From NCBI RefSeq assembly GCF_038396635.1, contig NZ_CP121687.1, positions 2,656,592-2,720,591 of the forward strand: a stretch of DNA of 64,000 bases, in the 5' to 3' direction. The DNA is from Defluviitalea saccharophila (GTDB lineage: Bacteria; Bacillota; Clostridia; Lachnospirales; Defluviitaleaceae). Under the pieces are notes generated by a model. That model was not told where the DNA came from, searched no databases, and saw nothing but the letters and a program-made list of their open reading frames with translations. Positions 1 through 8,349 of this stretch are shown one piece after another; position 1 is the first letter of the stretch; each line of letters opens with the position of its first letter. Position numbers and translations under genes: made by a program.

Positions 1-2
1 GA

Positions 3-1133
3 ACGGAATTACACGTTGACACAGAAAATAGCAAATCTAAAACTTTATATCGTAGGTTTTCACAAGACGATACGTATTCATTTATTGTCCAGGTAGACGA
101 AAATGGTGAGATCTTAGATATAGATTCTCCTTTTAATATGCTTGATGAAACATACAAGGAAGCTGTCGAAATTGCTTTGAGCAATAAAGATAACAATTCC
201 ACAATAACTTTGGAAGGAAAGCAGTGGAGATATTCCATTAATCCAATGAAAAAACAAGTTATTCAGGAGAACGGGCAGACATATACCATAGCGGATGACA
301 AATACCACATCATGTTTTTGGATGTTACGATATATAAACAAACTCTGTTTCAATTGCTTATGACATTAATTTCAGTAGGAATCATAATGCTTTTGGTTCT
401 TTTTTTCATAAGTCTTTGCTTTGCCAACCGAGTAATTCAGCCAATAGCCGAAGCATGGGAAAGGCAGAAACAATTTGTAGCCGATGCTTCCCATGAATTA
501 AAAACACCCATTTCAATTATAAATGCCAATTACGATGCCCTTTTGGCAAACCAGGAAGAGACCATTAAGAGCCAATTAAAATGGCTTGAGTATATCAAGA
601 TTGGAACCGATAGAATGACAAAACTTGTTAACGATCTTTTATCTCTGGCCAAGATGGAGGATATGAGATTTGAAATACAAAACGTTCCATTCAATATGAG
701 CAATACAATTCATGATGTGATTTTATCCATGGAAGCTGTAGTATTTGAAAAAGGCATTACAGTCACTCGTTCAATTGAACCGGATATAATGGTTAAAAGT
801 GATCCTGAAAGAATTAAACAGGTTATCACGATTCTATTTGATAATGCCGTAAAGTATACGGATCCAAAGGGACAGATTGATATATCTCTGACTAAGTCAA
901 AACGTCATATTACCTTTTCTATAAAAAATACTGGGAAAGGAATCTCTACACAAGAATTGCCGAAAATATTTGATAGATTTTATCGTGTAGATTCCTCTAG
1001 AACCCATGAAACAGGCAGTTATGGCCTAGGCCTATCCATCGCGAAAACTATCATAGAGCGCCTAGGTGGTGGAATATACGCCGAAAGTGTGGAAAATGAA
1101 TATGCAAAATTCACTTTTACACTTGCACGATAG
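3..1133 (+). CDS. Sensor histidine kinase, 5' end outside window
   Basis: The reading frame is open from base 3, so the true start lies upstream of the window; 376 residues are visible. About 115 residues of an extracytoplasmic sensor part come first, then one hydrophobic helix (about residues 116-140). The phosphoacceptor H-box follows (ASHELKTPISI), then the N-box (FDNAVKYTD) and the G-boxes (GKGIS, GLGLSIAK), so the HisKA and HATPase_c domains are complete. It should autophosphorylate on the H-box histidine and pass phosphate to a response regulator, probably encoded just upstream and out of view. A strong terminator follows at once, making this the last gene of its operon. The signal sensed cannot be told. 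Confidence 0.95.
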   Translation, partial: TELHVDTENSKSKTLYRRFSQDDTYSFIVQVDENGEILDIDSPFNMLDETYKEAVEIALSNKDNNSTITLEGKQWRYSINPMKKQVIQENGQTYTIADDKYHIMFLDVTIYKQTLFQLLMTLISVGIIMLLVLFFISLCFANRVIQPIAEAWERQKQFVADASHELKTPISIINANYDALLANQEETIKSQLKWLEYIKIGTDRMTKLVNDLLSLAKMEDMRFEIQNVPFNMSNTIHDVILSMEAVVFEKGITVTRSIEPDIMVKSDPERIKQVITILFDNAVKYTDPKGQIDISLTKSKRHITFSIKNTGKGISTQELPKIFDRFYRVDSSRTHETGSYGLGLSIAKTIIERLGGGIYAESVENEYAKFTFTLAR

Positions 1134-1238
1134 AATATATTGGTGACTGGTTGTTTACATTGGATGCAGTTATTTTAGTTGGATTGTAAATTATTAGATT
1201 CAATTACTGTTTTTCTTAGATTAATTTATTCTATGCTA

Positions 1239-1287
1239 ATACCTTTGATATGCTTTTCTAAAAACATATCGAAGGTATATTTTTTTA
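1239..1287 (+). terminator. Rho-independent terminator after the kinase
   Basis: A 14-bp stem with one mismatch (ATACCTTTGATATG pairing with CATATCGAAGGTAT) and a 12-nt loop is followed directly by seven T residues. Confidence 0.9.
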
Positions 1288-1306
1288 TAAAAAATCAATC
1301 TCTATA

Positions 1307-1334
1307 TTGATATATTAAAATATATTGTTATAAT
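1307..1334 (+). promoter_or_regulatory. Sigma-A-type promoter for the ferredoxin pair
   Basis: TTGATA at 1307-1312 and a perfect TATAAT at 1329-1334 are separated by 16 nt. They lie about 88 bp before the ferredoxin start and after the kinase terminator. Confidence 0.6.
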
Positions 1335-1421
1335 ATATAAGTATATTATCAATGACTTATATACGTATGCTGCCTTTTATGTTGTATGGGCAAAAATTTT
1401 CTAATAGTAAAGGAGGATAAC

Positions 1422-1619
1422 ATGAAAAAAGCAATGGTCAATCAAACAGAATGTGTAGCATGTGGAGTTTGTAAAAAAGTTTGTCCACGTCAAGCCATCA
1501 CTATATTTCATGGAATTTACGCAGAGGTTAACGAAGATTTATGTGTTGGATGCAGAAAGTGTGAGAAGGCATGTCCCGCTTCTGTAATTCAAGTTGTACA
1601 AAAGGAGGTTAAAGTATGA
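1422..1619 (+). CDS. 4Fe-4S dicluster ferredoxin
   Basis: A 65-residue bacterial-type ferredoxin with two binding motifs, CVACGVCKKVCP and CVGCRKCEKACP, which should hold two [4Fe-4S] clusters and carry electrons at low potential. The start at 1422 is chosen because AAAGGAGG lies seven bases before it; an in-frame ATG at 1386 has no ribosome binding site. The stop overlaps the next gene by 4 bp (ATGA), so the two are translated together and probably act as soluble and membrane parts of one electron-transfer unit. The redox partner is unknown. Confidence 0.92.
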   Translation: MKKAMVNQTECVACGVCKKVCPRQAITIFHGIYAEVNEDLCVGCRKCEKACPASVIQVVQKEVKV

Positions 1620-2206
1620 AGAAGTGGAATGAATATTTATGGATATTTTCAGCACTATATCTGACTTTAGGTTTTTTTAATATTTTATTTGCATGGATAG
1701 GGATGATCTGCTTTATTACTCCATTATTACTTTCGATAATAGGTAAGGGCAAGTTATACTGCAACAGCTATTGTGGAAGAGGACAGCTATTTGAATTATT
1801 GGGAGACAGGCTTAAACTCTCTTCAAATCGTAATATTCCTGCATTCCTAAGAAGCAAATGGTTTCGTTATGGATTTTTAGCATTTTTTATGACTATGTTT
1901 GGAATAATGATTTTTTCTACTTATTTGGTTTTTAATGGATCGAATAATTTGAAAGAAGTAGTTACTCTTTTATGGACAATTCAACTTCCTTGGAACTGGA
2001 CTAACACCAGTTCAGTATCCCCTTGGATTGCCCAATTTGCTTTTGGGTTTTATAGTGTTATGCTTACATCCACTATTTTGGGACTATTAACAATGATTTT
2101 CTTTAAACCCCGCTCATGGTGTGTTTATTGCCCTATGGGTACAATGACTCAGGGGATAAGTATGCTAAAGTATAAAAAGGAAATAAAACAAATTAATGAA
2201 GAATAA
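1616..2206 (+). CDS. NapH/CcoG-like 4Fe-4S-binding membrane protein
   Basis: A 196-residue protein with about four hydrophobic helices (around residues 8-43, 80-103 and 135-160). Two cysteine clusters face the same side: CNSYCGRGQ after the first helix pair and WCVYCPMG near the C-terminus. This pattern recalls the polyferredoxin-like membrane part of NapH and related quinol or flavin redox proteins, but each cluster is shorter than a classical CxxCxxCxxxCP motif. Being coupled to the ferredoxin gene, it likely moves electrons between that ferredoxin and a membrane carrier. The physiological reaction cannot be assigned. Confidence 0.8.
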   Translation: MKKWNEYLWIFSALYLTLGFFNILFAWIGMICFITPLLLSIIGKGKLYCNSYCGRGQLFELLGDRLKLSSNRNIPAFLRSKWFRYGFLAFFMTMFGIMIFSTYLVFNGSNNLKEVVTLLWTIQLPWNWTNTSSVSPWIAQFAFGFYSVMLTSTILGLLTMIFFKPRSWCVYCPMGTMTQGISMLKYKKEIKQINEE

Positions 2207-2479
2207 TGGTACATCTGTATTTTCCAAAACGGAGAAAGTAATGAGGAAATTTTCTATTGATAATAATTTATACTGGCTGTATTGATCTACAAAGTTAAAT
2301 TGTGGAAATATTTTTTGAATGAGTTAATTTAATCTTTAAAAGATAGTATAAATTATGTTAAAAATATATTCATACCTAAATCTCTTGGTATAAACAGTAA
2401 AACTATTATGCTATAATTAAAATGCTGACGAGTTCAATTGAAGAAATTTTGGATAAAGGACATGAGGTGAAAGGAATGA
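2207..2479. other. AT-rich intergenic stretch
   Basis: No coding frame, clear terminator or RNA element was seen. The downstream half leads into the remnant of the AlbA-type gene. Confidence 0.4.
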
Positions 2480-3434
2480 CTTTACTTAGAAGAGATAAAA
2501 AAGGGTGAAAGTAGATGCTTGGAGTGGAAAGAAAAACTTCCTCAAGGACAGCAAATTGCAAAAACTGCGATAGCCTTTTCTAATGGAGCAACCAATAAGT
2601 TAGCTGATGAAGAAATGATCTTTGAATTAGAAAGGCAGAGAAGAAACGTCTCTTTTGATGAAGAAATCGAGTATAATTATGATGAGGCAAACTTAAATAT
2701 AGACAAGTTTATAACTGATTTTAAAAGATATACAGATAGAGTATTAAAATATCAGGATCTTATTAATTTAAAAATGTATAAACAAGAAAATGGTAAACTT
2801 TATCCTACGAGAGCAGCTATATTATTATCTGATGAAAGTAATTTCTTTGAATATGCAAAAATAAAGTGTGCAAGGTTCAAAGGAACTACTGTAGAAGAAT
2901 TTATTGATAGTAAAGAATTTAAGGGACCTTTATATGAACAAGTAGAGAATGCAGTCAATTTTGCAAAGATGTATATAGCTAGAAATGGAGTTATAGAAGA
3001 TTTGCAGAGAAAAGATACTTATGAGATTCCTATAGTTGCAATTAGAGAAGCGATTGTGAATGCAGTTGTCCATAGAGATTATAGTATTAGTGGGTCCGAT
3101 GTAACAGTTGCAATTTTTGATGATCGAATCGAAATTACTTCACCGGGAGTTTTACCGAAGAGCTTGTCAATTGAAGATATTAAAAAAGGTCGTTCTGAAA
3201 TAAGAAACCGCGTATTAGCTAGAGTATTTAAAGAGATGAATTTAATTGAACAATGGGGAACAGGAATTCAAAGAATATACCAAAGAACATGGTTCAATTA
3301 ATAATCAAGAAGCAAGAGAAATATTAAATCTTTCAGCATCGGGAGTTAGAAAAATCTTTAAGAGTTTACAAAGCAAAAAGGTGATCCAATCAGCTGGCAG
3401 TAACAGAAATAGAACATATTATTTACCTAAATAA
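2480..3434 (+). pseudogene. Decayed AlbA_2/Schlafen-type ATP-binding regulator
   Basis: The remnant of a DNA- or RNA-binding AlbA_2 protein with a C-terminal winged helix, a family normally about 400-480 residues. The N-terminal part reads well (GESRCLEWKEKLP), but an ATG at 2476 is out of frame with it. The text then jumps from AFSNGA straight to TNKLADEEM, so most of the first domain appears deleted in frame. The central HATPase-like region is intact (EAIVNAVVHRDYS, DRIEITSPG, EQWGTGIQRI). After GIQRI the frame breaks, and the last 45 codons (winged helix, EAREILNLSASGVRKIF to the TAA at 3434) continue in another frame, again with intervening sequence missing. It is probably non-functional. 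Confidence 0.8.
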
Positions 3435-3719
3435 ACATGTAGTTTATATTGCCATCGAATTGTTAATCATTTACTGGATGGCATTGAATAAAGTAAATGG
3501 TGATATGAAAAGATAAATAATACCCTACGACCCTTGTAGAACCTAGGATTGTAGGGTATTTATATATAAGTCAAAATATAGGTATATATTGAATTAACAA
3601 AAAGTTATTAAATAAGAGTGTAATATATGAAAAAATCTGTAGTCAATGATTAATGTAGGGCAAAATAAAAAGCACTAAATTTTCAAAAGATTTTAATTGA
3701 ATAATTTTAATTCAGCTGA
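3435..3719. other. Intergenic stretch left of the IS element
   Basis: Apart from the hairpin at 3519-3560, no gene is seen. Before the IS arrived, this was the region just downstream of the PanE-like gene, whose original TGA stop is at 3720-3722 on the minus strand. Confidence 0.5.
3519..3560. terminator. Hairpin after the AlbA-type remnant
   Basis: A perfect 10-bp inverted repeat (AATACCCTAC / GTAGGGTATT) spans a 22-nt loop. The 3' side is TATATATAAG rather than a pure T tract, so terminator function is likely but not strong. Confidence 0.5.
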
Positions 3720-3731
3720 TCATCTCAAACT

Positions 3732-3739
3732 GCAAAAAT
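3732..3739. repeat. Target site duplication, left copy
   Basis: GCAAAAAT directly abuts the left inverted repeat of the IS. The identical 8-mer abuts the right end at 5278-5285. An 8-bp duplication is the usual length for IS256-family elements. Confidence 0.9.
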
Positions 3740-3769
3740 GAGAGTGTAAATAATTTTCTGTTTTTAAGA
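3740..3769 (+). repeat. IS terminal inverted repeat, left
   Basis: Read inward it starts GAGAGTGTAAATAATTTTCT. It matches the inward reading of the right end at 21 of the first 26 positions. Confidence 0.88.
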
Positions 3770-3829
3770 CTCATCAACTCAAACTCAAGCAAGAATTAAA
3801 TTTAAATTTATATGCTTTATGCTCTTAAT

Positions 3830-3879
3830 ATTGCCAAAATCATCTTATCATATGCATGAATAGGATTAATTTTGGCAAT
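3830..3879. repeat. Hairpin inside the IS left end
   Basis: A perfect 11-bp inverted repeat (ATTGCCAAAAT / ATTTTGGCAAT) is separated by 28 nt. It lies between the transposase stop and the IS end. It could end transposase or readthrough transcripts, or be a subterminal transposase site; TTTTGGCAAAA recurs nearby at about 3930. Confidence 0.5.
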
Positions 3880-3971
3880 AATTATTTATAAGGGAAATTG
3901 TATTCTTTAGCATGTTCCATGAATTATGACTTTTGGCAAAAGAGAATTGTCCAATAATTAAACTTTTATAT

Positions 3972-5192
3972 CTATAGAAGGTATTTATCTATTCGACCTT
4001 CATACATGATGGCTAATTGACTCAGTACCTGATCCCAGTTTCTATACCTCATTGTCCATTTTTTCATTACATTCATAGCCGCTAAATAAAGCATTTTTTC
4101 CAGAGACGAGTCAGAAGGAAATACTGATTTTGCTTTTGTTACTTTTCTAAACTGGCGGTGTACCCCTTCTATAATATTTGTAGTATAGATTATTTTTCGT
4201 ACTTCCGCAGGATATTTAAAGAATGGACTTAGTACATCCCAGTTGTTTTCCCAGCTACGAATAGCATAGGGATACTGTTCTCCCCATTTGTCTTTTAATT
4301 TGTACAATTCTTCCAGAGCAACTTCTTCATTAACAGCTCTATATACTTCTTTAAAATCTTTTGAGAAAGCTTTTAAGTCCTTATACGAAACATATTTAAA
4401 TGAATTCCTTAACTGATGGATAATACATCTTTGAATTTCTGACTTTGGATAGGCAGCTTGAATAGCTTCCTTTAGACCGGTTAGTCCGTCTACGCAAAAC
4501 ATAAGAATATCTTCTACGCCTCTATTTTTTAATTCATTTAATACTCCAAGCCAGAATTTTGAAGATTCATTTTCTCCAATCCATATGCCCAGGATATCTT
4601 TATTTCCTTCTATATTTACTCCCAGTACGACATAAGCTGCTCGATTAAGGATATGTCCATCTTCTCTTATTTTATAATGTATGGCATCCATAAATACAAA
4701 GGGGTAAATCGATTCTAAAGGTCTGTTCTGCCATTCTTTAATTTCAGGAACTATTCGTTCTGTTATTTTACTCACCATATCAGCAGATACTTCAATACCG
4801 TATAAATCCTTTATTTGATCATGAATATCTCTTGTTGTCATACCTCTGGCATAGAGGGATATAACCTTTTCCTCAATGCCTGAAATGTCTCTTTTGTACT
4901 TAGGGACGATTTGAGGTACATGTTCTCCTTTACGATCTTTTGGAATATCTAATTCAAAAGTACCAAACTGACTTTTTATAGTTTTCTTGGTATGTCCATT
5001 GCGAACATTGTCCGTATTTTTATTGGCAGAATCATTTTTAGAATAACCAAGAGACACATCCAGCTCAGCCTCCAACATTTCTTGAATTAAATCCTTAAAT
5101 GCATCCTTAAGATAAGAATAAATTTCACCGACATTTTCAAAATGATTCTCTTTAATAATTTCCTTCAAAACTTCTTTAGGAATAGCACTCAT
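3972..5192 (-). CDS. IS256-family transposase
   Basis: A 406-residue DDE transposase that cuts and joins DNA ends of its own element. Catalytic acids are visible in VFMDAIHYK, MFCVDGLTG and TTNIIEGVHRQFR, with the conserved CIIHQLRNS segment between the second D and the E. The N-terminal third holds the DNA-binding region and the GHTKKTIKS and LDIPKDRKGEH motifs usual for the family. The length is full (family about 390-410). The ribosome binding site AAGGAGGAG is located inside the fused 3' end of the PanE-like gene, and the ATG lies 11 nt before that gene's stop, so translation is probably coupled to it. Confidence 0.97.
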   Translation of the reverse strand: MSAIPKEVLKEIIKENHFENVGEIYSYLKDAFKDLIQEMLEAELDVSLGYSKNDSANKNTDNVRNGHTKKTIKSQFGTFELDIPKDRKGEHVPQIVPKYKRDISGIEEKVISLYARGMTTRDIHDQIKDLYGIEVSADMVSKITERIVPEIKEWQNRPLESIYPFVFMDAIHYKIREDGHILNRAAYVVLGVNIEGNKDILGIWIGENESSKFWLGVLNELKNRGVEDILMFCVDGLTGLKEAIQAAYPKSEIQRCIIHQLRNSFKYVSYKDLKAFSKDFKEVYRAVNEEVALEELYKLKDKWGEQYPYAIRSWENNWDVLSPFFKYPAEVRKIIYTTNIIEGVHRQFRKVTKAKSVFPSDSSLEKMLYLAAMNVMKKWTMRYRNWDQVLSQLAIMYEGRIDKYLL

Positions 5193-6225
5193 AAAAAATC
5201 TCCTCCTTAGCTTTTATTTTAATTCTTGCCAAGAAAGAGATTGTTTGTTCAAAAAACATAAAATTTATTACAGACTCGCAAAAATACGGTTTCAATGCCT
5301 CAAGGTGGGGTAATTTTACATCATATTTTCTTGAATCTTTCATAATGTCTTGTAAGTATTGGAAGGCCATTTCAGTTGTAGCATGTCCTGATCCCTCCAT
5401 TCGTCGCATAATTTCTCCGGTTAAAGTTCCACTTGTAGCGCTTTTCTGCAATAAAAATGCAGATAATTTAATAGGCATACGAACTAGAAACATTGTTATC
5501 ATATCTAAATTTCCTTTTCTTGCTTTTATGAGAGGAATCATTTCGCGCATTAATAATATCATTTCTGTTACACTATCTCGAGATTGAAATGCTTTTAAAT
5601 AACCTCCGACCTTTATCGCTTCAGCAGCCATTGCAGCATTCAGGATAAAATGTCCCCAAAGCCAATGATGCATATTCTTTTGTTGACTAACAGAAAAACC
5701 TGCATCTTTAAAAAGTTTTACAACTTGCTGATGACGTTTTTTAGAAGCAGCTGTCACTTCGGATTCTAGAAAAATTCTTTTCATAAATCCGCCTTTTAGT
5801 GTATTCAAGTCATGATATCCGCCACCACCTCCCGGAAATCCCCATAATACCGTTTTGCTTGGGAAATAGTGTTCTATTGTTTTGGCATCCAACCAAATAT
5901 TATTAAATATTAATATCGTTGCATTTCCAGTATGTGGACTAATTGATTGTGCTACTTCCTCTAGTTGATAATGATTGACGCTAATAATAATTAAATCATA
6001 AGTATGGTTTTCATCAAATGTTTCCCTCATTTTAATTGGCCATTGTTCTATAACTCGATGTCCTTTTGACTTTTCCCTTCCATCCAAGATATCAAGATTG
6101 ACAACTGGACCATATACAGCAGTTTTTCCGGGTCTTACATAAAACTCAATTTCGTTTCCTGCTTTTTCTAAAGCCCAGCCATACAGAGTCGAAATAACGC
6201 CTCGTCCAATCATTAAAATTTTCAT
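5176..6225 (-). CDS. Ketopantoate reductase-like oxidoreductase with IS-encoded tail
   Basis: An NAD(P)H-dependent ApbA/PanE-type protein. The N-terminal Rossmann fold begins KILMIGRGVISTLYG, with a typical mid-region ISVNHYQLEEV and GFPGGGGGYHD, and a helical C-terminal domain. The start at 6225 is chosen because AAAGGAG precedes it; an upstream ATG at 6300 would run through an operator. Residues 1-316 are native. The IS256 element lies after codon 316, so residues 317-349 (from ESVINF to ECYS) come from the IS. Joining the flanks across one target copy restores PYFCSLR and a stop, giving 319 residues originally. The substrate is uncertain: such TetR-linked homologues need not act in pantothenate synthesis. 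Activity may survive, since only three native residues are lost. Confidence 0.85.
   Translation of the reverse strand: MKILMIGRGVISTLYGWALEKAGNEIEFYVRPGKTAVYGPVVNLDILDGREKSKGHRVIEQWPIKMRETFDENHTYDLIIISVNHYQLEEVAQSISPHTGNATILIFNNIWLDAKTIEHYFPSKTVLWGFPGGGGGYHDLNTLKGGFMKRIFLESEVTAASKKRHQQVVKLFKDAGFSVSQQKNMHHWLWGHFILNAAMAAEAIKVGGYLKAFQSRDSVTEMILLMREMIPLIKARKGNLDMITMFLVRMPIKLSAFLLQKSATSGTLTGEIMRRMEGSGHATTEMAFQYLQDIMKDSRKYDVKLPHLEALKPYFCESVINFMFFEQTISFLARIKIKAKEEIFYECYS
5249..5277 (-). repeat. IS terminal inverted repeat, right
   Basis: Read inward on the minus strand it starts GAGTCTGTAATAAATTTTAT. It is also translated as the first codons of the IS-derived tail of the PanE-like protein. Confidence 0.88.
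5278..5285. repeat. Target site duplication, right copy
   Basis: GCAAAAAT, identical to 3732-3739. On the minus strand it encodes the end of the native PanE-like frame (Tyr-Phe-Cys codons). Confidence 0.9.
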
Positions 6226-6243
6226 AAAATATTCTCCTTTCGA

Positions 6244-6275
6244 GTTTTGAAATATTGTCCTATAAATTTCAAAAC
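6244..6275. promoter_or_regulatory. Palindromic operator 1, PanE side
   Basis: Perfect 10-bp arms, GTTTTGAAAT and ATTTCAAAAC, separated by 12 nt. It lies just upstream of the PanE-like start in the divergent promoter region and is a likely site for the adjacent TetR protein. Confidence 0.75.
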
Positions 6276-6309
6276 TATTATATGATGCTTTATCTACCAT
6301 GTCAATAAG

Positions 6310-6339
6310 TTTTGAAATATTATCTTGTGTATTTCAAAA
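6310..6339. promoter_or_regulatory. Palindromic operator 2, TetR side
   Basis: Arms TTTTGAAATA and TATTTCAAAA with a 10-nt spacer repeat the pattern of operator 1 about 65 bp away. This one would allow TetR autoregulation. Confidence 0.75.
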
Positions 6340-6389
6340 ATATAAAGTTTATGTTATGATATTAATATAAAGTTACTGAGGTGATTGTC

Positions 6390-6968
6390 GTGGATAAATA
6401 CACAATACGTACAAATAAGAAAAAACAGGCAATAATTGTTTCCGCTTTGGAACTATTCCGTGAAAAAGGTTATATAAATACCAGCATTAAGGAAGTTGCT
6501 TCACGTGCCGGCGTTTCACAGGTTTCAATCTATAACTATTTTGGCAGCAAGGAGAATCTCGTACAGGAATGTGCCGCTATGTTACTTCAGAATACTCAAG
6601 AAAAGGTCATGTCTTTACTGTCCGAAAAAAATGGCTTTAAGGAAAAATTATTGAAAGCAGTCTCCCTTTGTTCTCAAAGACCCTATGATCTTCTTGAAGA
6701 GTACTTCTCAAAAGATGCTTTGGAAGATAAAGTATTTATTGAATTGTTTCAAGAGAGTGTTAGCAAGATACGATTAGATATTCTTGCTTCGTTCATTGAA
6801 CTTGGAAAAAAAGAGGGCGTTGTTGATTCCACTATTTCGACCGAGACCATATTAGACTTCTTAAGTATTGCATTGGAAATGCAGAACAGTTGTACATCTC
6901 AAAGTGAGCATCAAAAAAAATCTAAAGAACTCTATAAGCTTGTTCTTTATGGACTAATTGGGCAATAA
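6390..6968 (+). CDS. TetR/AcrR-family transcriptional regulator
   Basis: A 192-residue regulator. The helix-turn-helix lies in residues 10-55 (KQAIIVSALELFREKGY, then IKEVASRAGVSQVSIYNYFGSKENL), followed by an all-helical ligand-binding and dimerisation domain. The GTG at 6390 is preferred because GAGGTGA is six bases upstream; a GTG at 6381 overlaps that site. It is transcribed away from the PanE-like gene. The space between them carries two copies of a TTTTGAAATA palindrome, so it most likely represses both itself and the oxidoreductase. The inducing ligand is unknown. Confidence 0.93.
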   Translation: MDKYTIRTNKKKQAIIVSALELFREKGYINTSIKEVASRAGVSQVSIYNYFGSKENLVQECAAMLLQNTQEKVMSLLSEKNGFKEKLLKAVSLCSQRPYDLLEEYFSKDALEDKVFIELFQESVSKIRLDILASFIELGKKEGVVDSTISTETILDFLSIALEMQNSCTSQSEHQKKSKELYKLVLYGLIGQ

Positions 6969-6986
6969 ATAAAGAGCGAAAGAGCA

Positions 6987-7063
6987 AATATTATAATTAT
7001 TCCATCGTTGCATGGGATGTAGACTTTCGTTTTGAAAACAATGAATGGAATTATTATAATTTT
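6987..7063. repeat. Long imperfect inverted repeat
   Basis: About 20 bp of ATATTATAATTATTCCAT and ATGGAATTATTATAATTTTT pair with one bulge, flanked inward by GTTG/CAAT. The 3' arm ends in a T-rich run, so it may terminate tetR transcription. Its length and AT-rich arms also fit a miniature element. It lies between tetR and mrr. Confidence 0.5.
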
Positions 7064-7276
7064 TCTTGACTTAGAAATGAAGAATTGAATGATGAGGGCT
7101 TGTCTATATTATTCAAAGAGGAAACAATCGGAATTACATTTATATTAAGGCAGTAAGAAAATAGATACAGTTTAGTAGTCTGACTTAATCCTATTAAAGA
7201 GCTGTACTGAAAATATCAATCTATTTGAGGTGAAGTTAAGATCTTTAAAAAATAAAAATAAGGAGATGTATCTACT
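7064..7276. other. Leader region of the Mrr gene
   Basis: No gene recognised; AT-rich, ending in the ribosome binding site AAGGAG at about 7260. Confidence 0.35.
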
Positions 7277-8203
7277 ATGTCCATACCCAAATATCATGAA
7301 TTTATGAAACCGATTTTAGAGTTGTTAAAGGACAATCAAAATCATAAGCGTGTAGAGTTGTATAAAAAACTAGCTCTGCAATTTGCATTAACTAAGGAAG
7401 AAATGGAAGAATGGTTACCAAGTGGGAAACAATTGGTATATAAAAACAGAATTGGTTGGGCACTAACTTATCTAAAGAAGGCAAGACTTATTGAATCTCC
7501 TGCAAGAGCAACATTTAAGATTACAGAATTAGGACAATCTGTACTATTAGATAATCCTTCTGAAATTGACCCCAATTATTTAAGAAAATTTGAGGGATTT
7601 AATGATTTTGTAGATAGTTCAAATGAAGATACCCTTTTGGATGAGAATATTCAAGATAATAGCACTGGTGAATCGCCACAGGATTTATTAGATAGAGCAT
7701 ATAAAACCATTTCTAACACGTTAACAGATGATCTCTTAACAGAAATAATGAATCAATCTCCAGAGTTTTTTGAGAAACTGGTAGTTGACCTCTTGGTAAG
7801 TATGGGGTATGGTGGCAGCAAAATCGAGAATAGTCAAGTGCTTGGCAAAACTGGAGATGAAGGTATTGATGGCATCATTAAAGAGGATAAGTTAGGTTTT
7901 GATAAAATCTATATTCAAGCTAAACGGTGGGATTTAGACCGTACTGTTGGGAGACCTGAATTACAAAAATTTGTTGGTGCATTAACTGGACAAGGCGCTA
8001 CAAAAGGTGCATTTATTACAACAGCCCAATTTACAAAAGACGCTAAAGAGTATGTTGATAAGCAGCATGCTTGTAAAATAGTTCTTATTGATGGTAAGAC
8101 TTTAGCTAGCCTAATGATAGAACATAATTTAGGTGTGTCTATAGAGAATGTGTATTATATAAAACGAATTGACACAGATTATTTTAATGATGAATCAGTA
8201 TAG
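7277..8203 (+). CDS. mrr: Mrr-type type IV restriction endonuclease
   Basis: A 308-residue protein with an N-terminal winged helix (Mrr_N, residues about 1-90: IPKYHEFMKPILELL to FKITELGQSVL), a variable linker, and a C-terminal PD-(D/E)xK nuclease (Mrr_cat). Active-site residues are seen in FFEKLVVDLLVSMGYGG, GDEGIDGII and IYIQAKRW. Mrr proteins cut foreign DNA carrying methylated bases, without a partner methylase, and none is present here. The gene stands alone between a long inverted repeat and bioB, a usual setting for a defence gene gained by transfer. Methyl specificity cannot be read from sequence. Confidence 0.92.
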   Translation: MSIPKYHEFMKPILELLKDNQNHKRVELYKKLALQFALTKEEMEEWLPSGKQLVYKNRIGWALTYLKKARLIESPARATFKITELGQSVLLDNPSEIDPNYLRKFEGFNDFVDSSNEDTLLDENIQDNSTGESPQDLLDRAYKTISNTLTDDLLTEIMNQSPEFFEKLVVDLLVSMGYGGSKIENSQVLGKTGDEGIDGIIKEDKLGFDKIYIQAKRWDLDRTVGRPELQKFVGALTGQGATKGAFITTAQFTKDAKEYVDKQHACKIVLIDGKTLASLMIEHNLGVSIENVYYIKRIDTDYFNDESV

Positions 8204-8349
8204 GACTTATATCATTAAGAACTATTATTCTATATTAAAAAATATTTACTGCTTTATTACTTAGAATTTCCCATTGTTGGAGCTTAGAAAAATATTTCAT
8301 GATTTAAAAAGTAAAAAAATCTAATCAAATCTTAAATTTATTTTTCTCT

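Larger units (their letters stand above)
3740..5277 (-). mobile_element. Complete IS256-family insertion sequence, 1538 bp
   Basis: Bounded by imperfect inverted repeats starting GAG (3740-3769 and 5249-5277) and by a perfect 8-bp target duplication. It holds a single full-length transposase gene on the minus strand. About 230 bp of non-coding DNA lie at the transposase 3' side, including an 11-bp hairpin. All parts look intact, so the copy may be active or recently inserted. It sits inside the last codons of the neighbouring PanE-like gene. Confidence 0.92.

Noticed and set aside
5176-6300. PanE-like start at 6300
   Set aside because: It would add 25 residues unlike the family and translate through the operator; the ATG at 6225 has a good ribosome binding site.
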